Positions 17,886-27,240 of a stretch of 64,000 nt of DNA are shown one piece after another. How positions within the stretch are numbered: the stretch's first letter is position 1; each line of letters begins with the position of its first letter. The stretch is from Gammaproteobacteria bacterium (GTDB lineage: Bacteria; Pseudomonadota; Gammaproteobacteria; Ga0077536): the NCBI GenBank assembly GCA_024234975.1, contig JACKNH010000008.1, forward strand, positions 62,001 through 126,000, written 5' to 3'. Under the pieces are notes generated by a model that saw only the letters and a list, made by a program, of their open reading frames with translations, ran no database searches and was not told the DNA's origin. Made by a program: the position numbers and the translations under genes.

Positions 17886-19037
17886 TCATTGCCAGCCCGG
17901 GTGTAACAACATGCTGTCGGCGAGTTTACCCTGCGCGTCCAGCAGCCAGGCCTGCGCCTGCTTCGTTTCGTATCGCCGCCGGGCAATACGCACGTTCACC
18001 TGGAACAGCGCCTGCAGCGCACCCGTATAGGCATCCAGCGACACCCTGCCGATATTGAACTGGTTGTACGTTGTCAGCACGATGTCCTCGGCCATGGTAT
18101 GCAGTGAATTCAGCAAATCCAGGGATTCGACGGCAAATTTCTGCTGGCGCCAGTAGCGCCGTCCGTCCGCTTGTGCCGTGCCCGGAATGCTTTGCAATGT
18201 CTCGCGCATGGGCTGTGCAATATAGTTGAAGTCAGGCAGTCGGGAGTTTTCCAGCCGCTCGGAATATCGATCCTGATGGTGGTCGATAGCCAGGTCGAGC
18301 GCGAATCGTGCTTCCATTTCCTCCAGTTGCGCCTGCGCCACCAGTGCCCGCGCTTTGGTCAAATCCGCAAGACTGATGCTGCCCTGGTCGACGCCGGTCT
18401 GCAGTATCTGAACCAGAAGGGTCGCAGTGGTCACGAACTGTTGTGTGTGACCGACGATTTCACCCTCTCGCGCAATGGTCATCTGCGCCAGCAACTGTTC
18501 ATAAAGGCGGGACACGCCGTTGCCGGCCGCCGTCGAGGTGCCTGATTCCGCAGCCTGCGCCCGGGCGGTGAAATCCATCCGATCCACAAACCAGTTGATG
18601 ACCTGCAACATGCCGAACACTTCGCCACCGCCGGTCGCGCCGCCGGCGGCAGGTTCAGGCTGGTTGTCAATCAAAAGAGCTATCAGATTGACCGTGGGGA
18701 TCTCCACATCATTCAGTATCAAGTGCACGTCGTCGTCGAACGTGTCCAGCAAGCCGGCTATAACGATTTCACCACCGTTGTTTGTGGTCAACACGGTGCC
18801 GCCCGTGATCGCGTCCACCCGGTTGAGATGGGCATCCGGATCGTCAATGCTGATGGTCATTCCTTCACGAGCCGGGATGACCAGCCGCTGACCGGCGGCG
18901 GGCAACGGCTGGTCGGCCGGAATCCGCAGCTGCTGCGATGCCCTGGTTTCAACAACGGTTTCGACCGGCGGCTGCTCCGCCGCGCCGGCGCCCAGCGCAA
19001 AAACCATCAACCACACTGCCAGCCACACTCTGGTCAT
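17886..19037 (-). CDS. Secreted TolC-like coiled-coil protein of the TIR operon
   Basis: The 383-residue product has a signal peptide (VWLAVWLMVFALGAGA/AE). An N-terminal domain of about 110 residues is rich in beta strands (RLVIPAREGMTISIDD; GGEIVIAGLLD). The rest is helical and resembles the outer-membrane efflux (TolC) repeat: SLADLTKARALVAQAQLE, then FNIGRVSLDAYTGALQALFQ with VNVRIARRRYETKQAQAWLL. It lacks the usual length for two full TolC repeats, so it may be a half-size or periplasmic relative. Its ATG shares one base with the TGA of the TIR gene (TGATG), which indicates coupled translation. A secreted partner in a TIR operon is unusual. Confidence 0.65.
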   Translation of the reverse strand: MTRVWLAVWLMVFALGAGAAEQPPVETVVETRASQQLRIPADQPLPAAGQRLVIPAREGMTISIDDPDAHLNRVDAITGGTVLTTNNGGEIVIAGLLDTFDDDVHLILNDVEIPTVNLIALLIDNQPEPAAGGATGGGEVFGMLQVINWFVDRMDFTARAQAAESGTSTAAGNGVSRLYEQLLAQMTIAREGEIVGHTQQFVTTATLLVQILQTGVDQGSISLADLTKARALVAQAQLEEMEARFALDLAIDHHQDRYSERLENSRLPDFNYIAQPMRETLQSIPGTAQADGRRYWRQQKFAVESLDLLNSLHTMAEDIVLTTYNQFNIGRVSLDAYTGALQALFQVNVRIARRRYETKQAQAWLLDAQGKLADSMLLHPGWQ

Positions 19038-19618
19038 CAGCTGTCTCCCGAGGTGGATGTACCAAAGTTGATGGTCACCGCGCCGCCGCCTGAGTTGATG
19101 TTGGGCGACTGGTCGCCGTGTGAGACCTGGCCTGTGGCTGCATCCTTCGAACCGGGCAGAGGTTTCAGTGACGTGAGTTCGGCAATCCGCCGGGTGAGCC
19201 AGTCAAGATCCGATGCCCAACGTCCCTGGCCGTCCGCCAGACGCGCGCCCTGGATGTCGGCCAGCCAGGCCAGCTCGGTGGGTAAATTCGCTGGCGAATA
19301 CGGCGCGTCGCCAAGAACCAGTGGGACAACGGGGATATCAAGTTGTCGGGCCTGGTTCAGCTCGAAACGCACCCAGTCGGATTCCTGTTCGCCGTGTCGC
19401 TGCAGCAAGGCCTGCCACTGCGGCCCGATGATCGCTATCACCAGTTCCGCACCGGATACCGCGCCCGCGAGCGCCTTCTTCCAGTTGTCGCCCGCCCGCA
19501 GACTGTCGACATCGCGGAAGACGGTGCCGGCGCCGAAGCACGCTTCCAGGCCGTCAGCCAACCGTCCGACATAGCCCGGCGCATCGGCGCGACGATAGCT
19601 CAGAAAAACTTTATGCAT
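19037..19618 (-). CDS. TIR-domain protein with C-terminal GDQSPNI motif
   Basis: The 193-residue protein starts with MHKVFLSYRRADAPGY, the first strand and box 1 of a TIR domain. Further blocks are GTVFRDVDSLRAGDNW (31-46), AELVIAIIGPQW (57-68) and DWVRFELNQA (81-90), which contains the WxxxE motif (W82, E86) that carries the catalytic glutamate in NAD-cleaving TIRs. The domain ends near 150. After a short linker, SHGDQSPNI (166-174) and GGAVTINFG (178-186) form a beta-like tail. The ATG at 19618 is the first that keeps only the TIR fold; the longer frame to 19714 adds unrelated sequence. First gene of the operon with the TolC-like and membrane proteins. A role in NAD-based defence or signalling is plausible, not shown. 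Confidence 0.85.
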   Translation of the reverse strand: MHKVFLSYRRADAPGYVGRLADGLEACFGAGTVFRDVDSLRAGDNWKKALAGAVSGAELVIAIIGPQWQALLQRHGEQESDWVRFELNQARQLDIPVVPLVLGDAPYSPANLPTELAWLADIQGARLADGQGRWASDLDWLTRRIAELTSLKPLPGSKDAATGQVSHGDQSPNINSGGGAVTINFGTSTSGDS

Positions 19619-19870
19619 AGTGTTCCGGTCGGGAAGCCGCGGCCCGCGGCGAAGATGACAGTAACACCGCTCGGCGGCATAAATCCATGCATCCGGATCG
19701 AACCGACACGGCACCGGCCGACGTCGATTCTGACCGCACGGGTCCGGCGCGTCGTTGCGATTTTACAAATCCGCTGATGCAAGGCCCGCGCGCAGCTCTA
19801 GCGTCACGACAGCTGTGTCAGAATTCTCGCCATTCTTACCTGTCGATTGTGGTAGACGAGGAGCCGATCA

Positions 19871-21745
19871 ATGGCTGACCACCTGTTGCTGATATTCATC
19901 TTTCTGCTCGCCGGTGTGGTGGCGGTACCGGTCGCTTCCCGGCTTGGACTCGGTTCGGTGCTGGGCTACCTGCTGGCCGGGATCGCACTCTCGCCACTGC
20001 TGAGGGTATTGCACGTGGATGTCGTCGCGATTCAACACGTGGCGGAATTTGGCGTCGTGATGATGTTGTTCATCGTCGGTCTGGAACTGGAGCCCGCGCG
20101 ACTGTGGCAGCTGCGCGGACAGCTGATCGGGCTCGGCGGGCTTCAGGTAACAGCAACCGCGGTCCTGGTCATGCTCGTCGCAATGGGGCTTGGCTTGTCG
20201 TGGTCGGTCGCATTGGTCACCGGTCTGATCCTTGCGCTGTCGTCGACAGCGATCGTCCTGCAGACGCTGAATGAAAAGGGGTTGATGCAAAGTGACGGTG
20301 GACGTTCCGCGTTTTCCGTTCTGCTGTTTCAGGATATTGCCGTCATTCCCATGCTCGCATTCATTCCGTTGCTGGCGCTGCCCGGGCTTACAGGCGGTGA
20401 TGCGGCTGCCGCAGGCGCACTGGCGGATGCCCCGCTCAGTCTGGTGGCGGGCCTGGAGGCATGGCAGGCGACCCTGGTCACGATTGGTGCCATCGTGGTG
20501 GTGATCATCGGCGGCAACCGGCTTGGCGGTCCGATGTTCGACTTCGTGGCCGCTGCCCGGCTGCGCGAGTTGTTCACCGCCACTGCGCTGATGATCGTGG
20601 TCGGCGTTGCCTTGCTGATGTCGCTGGTCGGGTTGTCCCCCGCTTTGGGGACATTCATCGCCGGCATGGTTCTGGCAACCAGCCCTTATCGGCACGAACT
20701 CGAGTCCGACATCAATCCGTTCAGAGGGCTGCTGCTCGGCTTGTTCTTCATGACCGTGGGGGCCGGCATCAATTTCGGCTTGTTGCTGGATCACGTTGTG
20801 ACCGTGGTGGGCGCCACGGTGGCGTTGCTCCTATTGAAGATGTCGGTATTGCTGGTGCTGGGTCGGGTCTATGGGCTGCAAGGTGCGGACCGCTGGTTGC
20901 CGGCGCTGGCGCTGGCCCAGGCCGGAGAATTCGGCTTCGTGTTGCTCGCGTTTTCCGTCGCCAACGGCGCCTTGCCTTCTGCGCTCGCTGAACAGCTGTC
21001 GCTGGTGGTCGCGCTGTCGATGCTGATGACGCCGCTGCTGTTCATTCTCTATGATCGCGTCATTGCCCCGCGATTCACCGCCCGCCAGCAACGTCAGGCC
21101 GATACCATCGACAAGCCGGCGGACATCATCATCGCCGGCCACGGACGGTTCGGCGGTATCGTCAATCGAATGTTGCGTGGTATGGGGTACGAAACCATCG
21201 CGGTGGACTACAACGCCGAGCACCTCGAGATCCTGCGACGATTCGGCGTGCATGCGTACTACGGGGATGCCACGCGGCCAGACATGTTGCATGCCGCCGG
21301 GATAGAACACGCGAAGCTCTTCATCATCGCCATCGATGGCCGCGACCAGGTCACCGCGCTGGCGCGCTATGTCATCACGCACTATCCGCACATTCACGTC
21401 ATCGCCCGTGCCTGGGATCGCAACCATACATTCGAGTTATGGTCGGTCGGTTGCCGCGACATCATTCGTGAAACGTATGACGGCGCCATTCGGACCGGGC
21501 GCTCTGCGTTGCAGGCGCTGGGATCGTCGCGCGAGGGAGCCAGCAGGTTGGCGGCCGCATTTGAAGCGCTGGACCGCCGTTCCATGGTGGACATCGCGGA
21601 GCTCTACAAGATCGGCGTGCCCAACCACGAAAACCCCGAATATGTCGCCCGGTTCCGCGCCATGCGTGAGGAATGGGGCCGTCAGTTGCGCGGCAAGGTT
21701 GCGGAAATCCGCGACGAGATGGCTGCCCGGGATTCGGACGGATGA
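19871..21745 (+). CDS. Kef-type CPA2 cation:proton antiporter with TrkA-N domain
   Basis: The 624-residue inner-membrane protein has twelve or so spans in residues 1-390 (Na+/H+ exchanger domain). These include LGLGSVLGYLLAGI, FGVVMMLFIVGLEL and LALSSTAIVLQTL, all typical of KefB/KefC. A cytoplasmic TrkA-N Rossmann domain starts at about 417 (IIIAGHGRFGGIV, GxGxxG-like) and binds nucleotide or glutathione conjugates in relatives. GAGGAG sits 8 bases before the ATG. The stop overlaps the start of the cardiolipin-synthase-like gene by 4 bases (ATGA). Likely potassium efflux linked to electrophile or envelope stress. Confidence 0.92.
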   Translation: MADHLLLIFIFLLAGVVAVPVASRLGLGSVLGYLLAGIALSPLLRVLHVDVVAIQHVAEFGVVMMLFIVGLELEPARLWQLRGQLIGLGGLQVTATAVLVMLVAMGLGLSWSVALVTGLILALSSTAIVLQTLNEKGLMQSDGGRSAFSVLLFQDIAVIPMLAFIPLLALPGLTGGDAAAAGALADAPLSLVAGLEAWQATLVTIGAIVVVIIGGNRLGGPMFDFVAAARLRELFTATALMIVVGVALLMSLVGLSPALGTFIAGMVLATSPYRHELESDINPFRGLLLGLFFMTVGAGINFGLLLDHVVTVVGATVALLLLKMSVLLVLGRVYGLQGADRWLPALALAQAGEFGFVLLAFSVANGALPSALAEQLSLVVALSMLMTPLLFILYDRVIAPRFTARQQRQADTIDKPADIIIAGHGRFGGIVNRMLRGMGYETIAVDYNAEHLEILRRFGVHAYYGDATRPDMLHAAGIEHAKLFIIAIDGRDQVTALARYVITHYPHIHVIARAWDRNHTFELWSVGCRDIIRETYDGAIRTGRSALQALGSSREGASRLAAAFEALDRRSMVDIAELYKIGVPNHENPEYVARFRAMREEWGRQLRGKVAEIRDEMAARDSDG

Positions 21746-22843
21746 CCTGGACTGACGAAGCCTTCTACTCTTCGGGTGATCCGTATTTCGATGACATGCT
21801 CGCCGGAATCGCCGCCGCGCACCGCTCCGTGCGGTTCGAAACCTATATCTTTGAAAAAGGTGTGCTGGGTGACCGGATGATCCGCGCGCTGACCGATGCC
21901 ATGCACCGCGGCTGCGAAGTGACGTTGATGGTTGACGGTATCGGCGCGCCGGATTTCCGCGCGGACTATGGTGATCAGCTCACCGCGCAGGCGCTGCCTT
22001 TCAATATCTATCATCCAGCGCCCTGGGCGAGATTTCACCGCGCGCGGGCGGGTTTCCAGCACGTTGCTGAAAAGTTTGCAGGCGTTGAATCGCCGTAACC
22101 ATCGCAAGGCCTGCGTCGTCGATGGTCAAACGGCCTGGCTGGGCGGCATGAACGTTTCCGATTTGCATCTGCACTCGGTCACAGGCGCAGACTGCTGGCG
22201 CGACAACGGTGTGCGCGTGCGTGGACCGGAGGTGGCACTGCTCGATCAGGAACTCCAGGCAACCTTCAACGGCAGGCGTACGCGGCCCCGGGAGTTCGAG
22301 CAACTACAGGCGTTGCGGCTGAATTCCACGTTGCGCAGCCGGCGTTGGTTCAAACGCGATCTCACCCGGCGCATGGACGAAGAGCAGCAGCGGGTGTGGA
22401 TGATGACGCCATACTTCGTCCCGGGCGGGCGCTTGTTACGCGCAATCCGGCGTGCGGCGCGTCGTGGGCTGGACGTGCGGCTGGTCATTCCACGGCGCTC
22501 GGACGTGCCGTTCATCCGCTGGATATCCTGGCGGTTCTGCGAACAATTGATGCGCGACGGCGTACGTGTCTACGAATATCTGCCGCGGGTATTGCATGCC
22601 AAGTCGATTCTGTTCGGTCGCGCGGCGATCACCGGTTCGACCAATCTCAACCATCGCAGCGATCTGCATGATCTGGAAGTGGACGTGGTGCTGGAAGACC
22701 CGGCGACCCTGGACCGGATCAAAACCCAGTTCATGACGGACTTTGCCGAGGCGGAAGCATTGACCATCGACAAGTTGCAGCGCAGGCCATGGCTGAAACG
22801 CCTGGCAGGACGCCTGCTGGTGATCTTCCGCTCGCTGTTCTGA
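21742..22843 (+). pseudogene. Phospholipase D/cardiolipin-synthase-like gene (ClsB type), broken by one frameshift
   Basis: The first part runs in frame from 21742 (FDDMLAGIAAAHRSVRFETYIF, typical of ClsB N-termini) and hits a stop at 22096-22098. The second part is one base out of register and carries the first HKD motif, NRRNHRKACVVDG with LGGMNVSD, directly after the break. The second motif, HAKSILFG, keeps H and K but has glycine where aspartate is usual. A +1 shift between about 22035 and 22075 joins the halves into a normal protein of about 366 residues. The product would make cardiolipin or transfer phosphatidyl groups at the inner membrane. Overlaps the Kef gene by 4 bases and is followed by an EEP phosphatase, as in E. 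coli ybhP-clsB. Confidence 0.82.
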
Positions 22844-22861
22844 TCCGGTCAATGCCCGCCA

Positions 22862-23572
22862 ATGGATATCCGCATACTCAGTTTCAATATTCACAAAGGG
22901 CGCTCACCGTACCTGCGTCGACTTGTGCTCGACGGGATCAGAGACGTGATGCGTGCGCTTGGCCCGGATATCGTTTTTCTGCAGGAGGTTTCCGGCGGCT
23001 CCGAAAAGCAGTTTGAATTCCTGGCTGATCAGTTCTGGCATCACTATGCCTATGGGCGAAACGCGGTCTATGCCTCCGGCGATCACGGCAATGTGATCAT
23101 GAGCAAGTTTCCCATCGTGCAATGGGCCAATACCGATTTGAGCACCAACCCGTTCGAACGGCGCGGGCTGCTCAATGCAGTGATTGAGATTCCCGGCAAA
23201 GCTGCTGGACTGCACGTGGCCTGCACCCACCTCGACCTGCTCGAACGCAACCGTATGAAGCAACTTGCCCGTATCGTGCATGTGTTGAAAGCGGTCTGCC
23301 CGACAGATGAACCCGCGGTACTGGCCGGTGATTTCAATGACTGGACCGGGCGGGTATCGGCGATGCTGGCAAAGCACGCGGGGATGGATGAAATCGCCAC
23401 CCTGCTGGGCCTGCCGCCGCTGAAGACCTTTCCCAGCCTGCTGCCCGTGCTGCCGCTCGACCGGATCCTGGTGCAGGGAATGGCGGTGCGCGATGTCAGC
23501 GTCGTTCGATCAACCGGCCGTTCAGGCCTCTCTGATCATCTGCCGGTAGTGGCAACGGTTACGCTGCCATAG
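22862..23572 (+). CDS. Endonuclease/exonuclease/phosphatase (EEP) family protein, YbhP-like
   Basis: The 236-residue protein shows all EEP landmarks: ILSFNIHKG near the start, DIVFLQEVSGG (catalytic Glu), HVACTHLDL, VLAGDFNDW and GRSGLSDHLPVV at the end. Length and the absence of a signal peptide match YbhP, which is encoded beside cardiolipin synthase ClsB in E. coli. The gene lies 18 bases after the phospholipase-D-like gene, so the unit Kef-Cls-EEP is probably one transcript. A lipid-headgroup or nucleotide phosphodiester substrate is likely, but unspecified. Confidence 0.88.
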   Translation: MDIRILSFNIHKGRSPYLRRLVLDGIRDVMRALGPDIVFLQEVSGGSEKQFEFLADQFWHHYAYGRNAVYASGDHGNVIMSKFPIVQWANTDLSTNPFERRGLLNAVIEIPGKAAGLHVACTHLDLLERNRMKQLARIVHVLKAVCPTDEPAVLAGDFNDWTGRVSAMLAKHAGMDEIATLLGLPPLKTFPSLLPVLPLDRILVQGMAVRDVSVVRSTGRSGLSDHLPVVATVTLP

Positions 23573-23599
23573 ACCGCCGGCAGATCCCGGCCTGTCCGG

Positions 23600-24628
23600 T
23601 CAGCCCTGGTTTTCGATCGCCTTCCTGAGCATGCGTCGCATCTGAAACGGCCCGCGGTCCTGCGGTAGAAACACCATCGCGGTTTCCGGCGGGGTGAGGT
23701 CCCATATCTTCTGCTGGGCTTCAATCATTTGCCGGTCCTCTTCGAACGCGGCCATGACGACGTCCATCCGCTCGGCCAGGCGCGCGGTCATTTCCGGAGT
23801 GCTGCCGACGAGCCCGGTGGCGTAATGATATGCCGTTGTGCGCTCGGTCATGGGTGTCACCGCCTGCTGTTCGATGTTTCTGACCAGCGGCTCGATGCCG
23901 ACCGGCTCTTTACCCTCGAACGCTGCGGCCGTGCCGGCGGGGTAGCGCGCGCCGCGCAGAATGAAGATACCGGGCAGCACGAAATCGTAGCTGATCCAGG
24001 TATCAACCTTCTCTCCGGGCTTGCCGGGGTAGTCCGCGTCGATGAACCACCGTTCGAACCGCAATGCGCGCCCCTGTGCATGGATGCGTGGTGCGGATTG
24101 CGACCACCAGGCGCCGCTGGCCACCCGCAAGGTTCCGCTGTGGACGAAGTCGACATGCGAGAGATCGCATAGATTGTCGTGAACGAGTTGAAAGTTCGCC
24201 TGATATTCGATGCTGCTCGCGCGCATCGGCTGCGCTGGATCATCGATGCCGAAGGCGTCCGGGATGAAGGATTCGTCGGCATTCTCCGGGTTGCCCATCC
24301 AAACCCAGAGCCAGCTGTCCTTGGCGACCACCGGGTAAACACGGACGCCGGCGTCCGGTGGTTCGTCCAGCAACGGCATGCCCGTGCAGCGACCATCTGA
24401 GCCCAGGGTCATGCCGTGATACATACAGCGGATGCTGTCGCCTTCGACCCTTCCCCGCGACAACGGTGCATGGCGATGCGGACATCGATCCGCCATCGCG
24501 CGCAATTCGCCGCCGGCCGTACGCCAGATAACCACCGGCTCACCGATGATGACGCGGCCGAGTATTCCACCGGCCTGGTCCAGATCGCGCTCCCAGCCGA
24601 AGACGTACCACGACTCCTTCAAGAACAT
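23600..24628 (-). CDS. Rieske non-haem iron oxygenase, VanA-like
   Basis: The 342-residue cytoplasmic protein has a Rieske centre: CPH at 49-51 and CMYH at 68-71 (C49, H51, C68, H71). The mononuclear iron site follows in NLCDLSHVDFVHSG, with H158 and H163. This architecture fits single-component-type aromatic ring hydroxylases or O-demethylases such as vanillate monooxygenase subunit A. AAGGAGG lies 5 bases before the ATG at 24628, which settles the start. It needs a reductase; the only candidate in view is the truncated one at the left edge. No oxidative partner is adjacent, so its substrate is open. Confidence 0.9.
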   Translation of the reverse strand: MFLKESWYVFGWERDLDQAGGILGRVIIGEPVVIWRTAGGELRAMADRCPHRHAPLSRGRVEGDSIRCMYHGMTLGSDGRCTGMPLLDEPPDAGVRVYPVVAKDSWLWVWMGNPENADESFIPDAFGIDDPAQPMRASSIEYQANFQLVHDNLCDLSHVDFVHSGTLRVASGAWWSQSAPRIHAQGRALRFERWFIDADYPGKPGEKVDTWISYDFVLPGIFILRGARYPAGTAAAFEGKEPVGIEPLVRNIEQQAVTPMTERTTAYHYATGLVGSTPEMTARLAERMDVVMAAFEEDRQMIEAQQKIWDLTPPETAMVFLPQDRGPFQMRRMLRKAIENQG

Positions 24629-25033
24629 CGATGCCTCCTTTCTTGCATGCGGTACAGCGGGTGAGGCGATTGAATTCGACTGCCGATGAGAGGTGCTTTG
24701 TTCAGGCTGCGGCATCCACCGGCTTTTGAGTTGATGATTTGTGCGTCATCTTATCGCACGCCAGCTTGCAGGGGCCAGGGCGGGTACCAGCCAGGCCAAC
24801 GCCGCCGACAATCACCATGCTGCAGCTGTCCGGGTGTGTGCGCAGGACTGAATATCGACGGCAATCGCATGAACGTGCGCCGGCGCACCAGGGCCAAACC
24901 ATTCATCACGGTAAGGGACCGTTTTACTGCGCAGCACTCTTACCCATCATTCCATCAGTCTCCCTACCAGCCCGGTCCAGTGCATAATCCGTCGCAGACA
25001 TCCGTCACATCAGCGTTCAAGGGGAAGGGAACC
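24629..25033. other. Divergent intergenic region, no gene seen
   Basis: These 405 bases separate the Rieske oxygenase (left) from a secreted DUF8021-like protein (right) and must hold both promoters. Frames across it are short or low in coding character. I find no convincing -35/-10 pair, RNA gene or repeat. The last 20 bases hold the GGGAAGGGA ribosome site of the right-hand gene. Confidence 0.5.
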
Positions 25034-25939
25034 ATGTTGCAGCTCCAGCTTTCAGCCAAAGTGAAACATCTGCTACTCGGGGTCGTATTGGGCAGCGGCG
25101 TCATCAGTTCATCTGCGGTCACGGCCCAGGTCTGCGATCGGTCCTGCCTGGCTGGCATGATTACCCGGTACGTGGATGCCGTCGTCGCGCATGACGCATC
25201 AAAGCTGCCGTTGGCCGACAATGTCCGCTACACCGAAAATTCGAAAGACGCGAAGCTGGGCGAAGGGATCTGGCAGAGCGTCACCGCCAACGGCGGTTTC
25301 CGCCAGGACTATCTCGATACCCGCAAACAGATTGCCGCCGCCCATGTGCAATTCATGGAAGGCGCCAACCAGGCGCTGTACTCGGTATTGCTGTACGTGA
25401 AGGACCGCAAGATCACGGGTATCGAAACGCTTGTCCAGCGCATCACGCCGGACGCACGGTTCCAGCCGAAAGTCCTGGGTCAGCCGGTTCGCGGAATGAA
25501 CGATGCGATTCCGGCGGGCAAAGGACAGGCGCGTGAATCAATGATCAGAACGGCGTTGACCTACCCTGAAGGATTGCGGATCGGGAACTTCGCCGATGGC
25601 GGTACGCCATTCGCCACCGAGACCTACCGCGTCGAGAATGGCGTCATCACCGCCGGCGAAGGCTGCGGGCGAGGCGACTGTGGCATGTATTCGCAGAACA
25701 TCATCTTGCACCCAAGCATCATTCCCAGCGTCGCCGCGGTCGACGAGGAGAACGGCGTTGTCCTGCTGTGGATGAACTTCGGCCACACCGGGTCGGCCTA
25801 TGGTGAAGGCAATGCGCTGGTCACCTTCGAGGCCTTCAAGGTGTGGGGGGAGGAAATTCATTCCATCAACGCCTTTTTCACCGGCCTGCCGGTATCGACC
25901 GCACGTTACTGGCGGACTTCGGATCCCATTCCGAAGTAA
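25034..25939 (+). CDS. Secreted DUF8021-like protein (CDRxCL motif), copy 1
   Basis: The 301-residue product has a signal peptide (HLLLGVVLGSGVISSSAVTA/Q). The mature start is CDRSCLAGMITRYVDAV, followed by SKLPLADNVRYTENSKDAKLG and GIWQSVTANG. The same spaced motifs occur in the protein at 28503-29486. This is the pattern I know from DUF8021 proteins, an NTF2-like group common in fungi. The second half contains TGSAYGEGNALVTFEAFKVWG, a second NTF2-like sheet. GGGAAGGGA precedes the ATG at 25034; the longer frame from 24686 gives no signal peptide. Function unknown; the repeated cysteines probably form disulfides outside the cytoplasm. Confidence 0.7.
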   Translation: MLQLQLSAKVKHLLLGVVLGSGVISSSAVTAQVCDRSCLAGMITRYVDAVVAHDASKLPLADNVRYTENSKDAKLGEGIWQSVTANGGFRQDYLDTRKQIAAAHVQFMEGANQALYSVLLYVKDRKITGIETLVQRITPDARFQPKVLGQPVRGMNDAIPAGKGQARESMIRTALTYPEGLRIGNFADGGTPFATETYRVENGVITAGEGCGRGDCGMYSQNIILHPSIIPSVAAVDEENGVVLLWMNFGHTGSAYGEGNALVTFEAFKVWGEEIHSINAFFTGLPVSTARYWRTSDPIPK

Positions 25940-25966
25940 CAGGTTCGCGACAGGTGATCGTTACGC

Positions 25967-25998
25967 AAGCCCCCGTTTAAGCGGGGGCTTTGCTTTTG
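25967..25998 (+). terminator. Intrinsic terminator
   Basis: AAGCCCCCG (25967-25975) pairs with CGGGGGCTT (25982-25990) across the loop TTTAAG, followed by TGCTTTTG. A strong 9-bp GC-rich stem with a short T-rich tail, about 28 bases after the DUF8021-like stop. This is the clearest rho-independent terminator in the window. Confidence 0.85.
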
Positions 25999-26215
25999 TG
26001 CGATGCGTTACGCGCTGCCGGGGAAAATGTTGTCACGGCAACGAATCCCATCGCCCACGGTGACTGTGGAAAAGATTCCAAGGGTGCAGAAGTTGCAGGC
26101 CAGCTCGCGCGCCGGCCAACGCCTATTGGAAGATGGTGTGCAATGCTTGTATCGTAGCCTGACGAAGCGCCGGCGAATATTCAACGCAGGCATTCACATC
26201 CCTGGGGGGGATTCT

Positions 26216-27223
26216 ATGCATCGCTTCACACAGGCGTGCTGGCTCGGCTTGAGCCTGCTGTTACTGACCGCGGTTTCATCGTCTGCGTTCGCGCAAGGTG
26301 GAGGTTTTGGCGGCGGCTATGGTCCACCGCTGCAAGTCGTTCCACCACCGAAGCAGTTTGCGAGTTCCGATGAGCATTACGCCTACCTGCTGGAGCAGGC
26401 GAACGGTGGCACCAAGCATACTCTGGCTTCAGTGCCACGCTGGGACGGGCTATGGGTGACCGCGGGCAACAACCATATGGAAGCGTTCATCGATACCGGC
26501 AACTTCGGCGGCAAGGTGCGCGAAGGCGTACTGACGCCGGCCTATGAAAAGGCTTACAAGGAACGCTGGCGCCAGCAGATGGAGCAACGCCAGGTCGACT
26601 ACGATCGCCTGGGTGAATGTCAGCCACCTGGAATGCCCCGCTTTCTGCTCGAACCGTATTCACACGAATTCATCAATCTGCCTGACCAGTCTTATCTCAT
26701 CAACGATTTTGGTCCGTCGATCCGGCGCGTGCTGATCGGCCGCGAACACAGCAACCTCTACGGCACGCATTCCTGGTACGGCGATACCATCGGCTTCTGG
26801 GAGGGCGACAAGCTGGTGATGAGCACCAAGTATCTCTACCCGGCGGATTTCACCCGCTGGTCACCGATGACCAGCAACCAGTTCGAGAGCATCGAGATCT
26901 GGCAGTTGAAGAAATACGACGATGGCATCGAACGGCTGGAAGTACAGGCGACGTTTTACGATCGCTTCGCGTTCGTCAAACCGGTCAACGTCGTCTACGC
27001 CTTCCGCCACGCCACCGAATTGCAGGCTGCTGATTACCGCGTCAATCAATGGGAATGCGACCAGACCAACAATACCTTCCTCGATGACGAGGGCATTTCC
27101 AACTTTCACCTGCCCGGTGAGGAAGGTTTCAACGATGCGCGCGGCTATACCCATTTCCCGGAACTGCCGGGGCAATCGTTCGATCCGATTTACAACACGA
27201 CGCTGGAACCCGGCGCAAATTGA
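26216..27223 (+). CDS. Secreted protein of the 'WEGD' family, paired with DUF6152
   Basis: The 335-residue product has a signal peptide (LGLSLLLLTAVSSSAFA/QGGG), then a glycine-rich patch. It contains DTIGFWEGDKLVMSTKYLY near residues 192-210, the same core as in 15849-16604 and 59590-60414. A run of G residues 4 bases before the ATG acts as ribosome site. It is larger than the other two because of an extra N-terminal part (HTLASVPRWDGLWVTAGNNH) and a longer tail. It is directly followed by the DUF6152 gene 17 bases downstream. Function unknown. Confidence 0.75.
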   Translation: MHRFTQACWLGLSLLLLTAVSSSAFAQGGGFGGGYGPPLQVVPPPKQFASSDEHYAYLLEQANGGTKHTLASVPRWDGLWVTAGNNHMEAFIDTGNFGGKVREGVLTPAYEKAYKERWRQQMEQRQVDYDRLGECQPPGMPRFLLEPYSHEFINLPDQSYLINDFGPSIRRVLIGREHSNLYGTHSWYGDTIGFWEGDKLVMSTKYLYPADFTRWSPMTSNQFESIEIWQLKKYDDGIERLEVQATFYDRFAFVKPVNVVYAFRHATELQAADYRVNQWECDQTNNTFLDDEGISNFHLPGEEGFNDARGYTHFPELPGQSFDPIYNTTLEPGAN

Positions 27224-27240
27224 AACAGCAGGAGCGGGTG

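Noticed and set aside
19619..19870. Possible small gene or RNA between the TIR gene and the Kef gene
   Set aside because: Only short frames without ribosome sites; the region is best read as the two divergent promoters. No stable structured RNA could be recognised.
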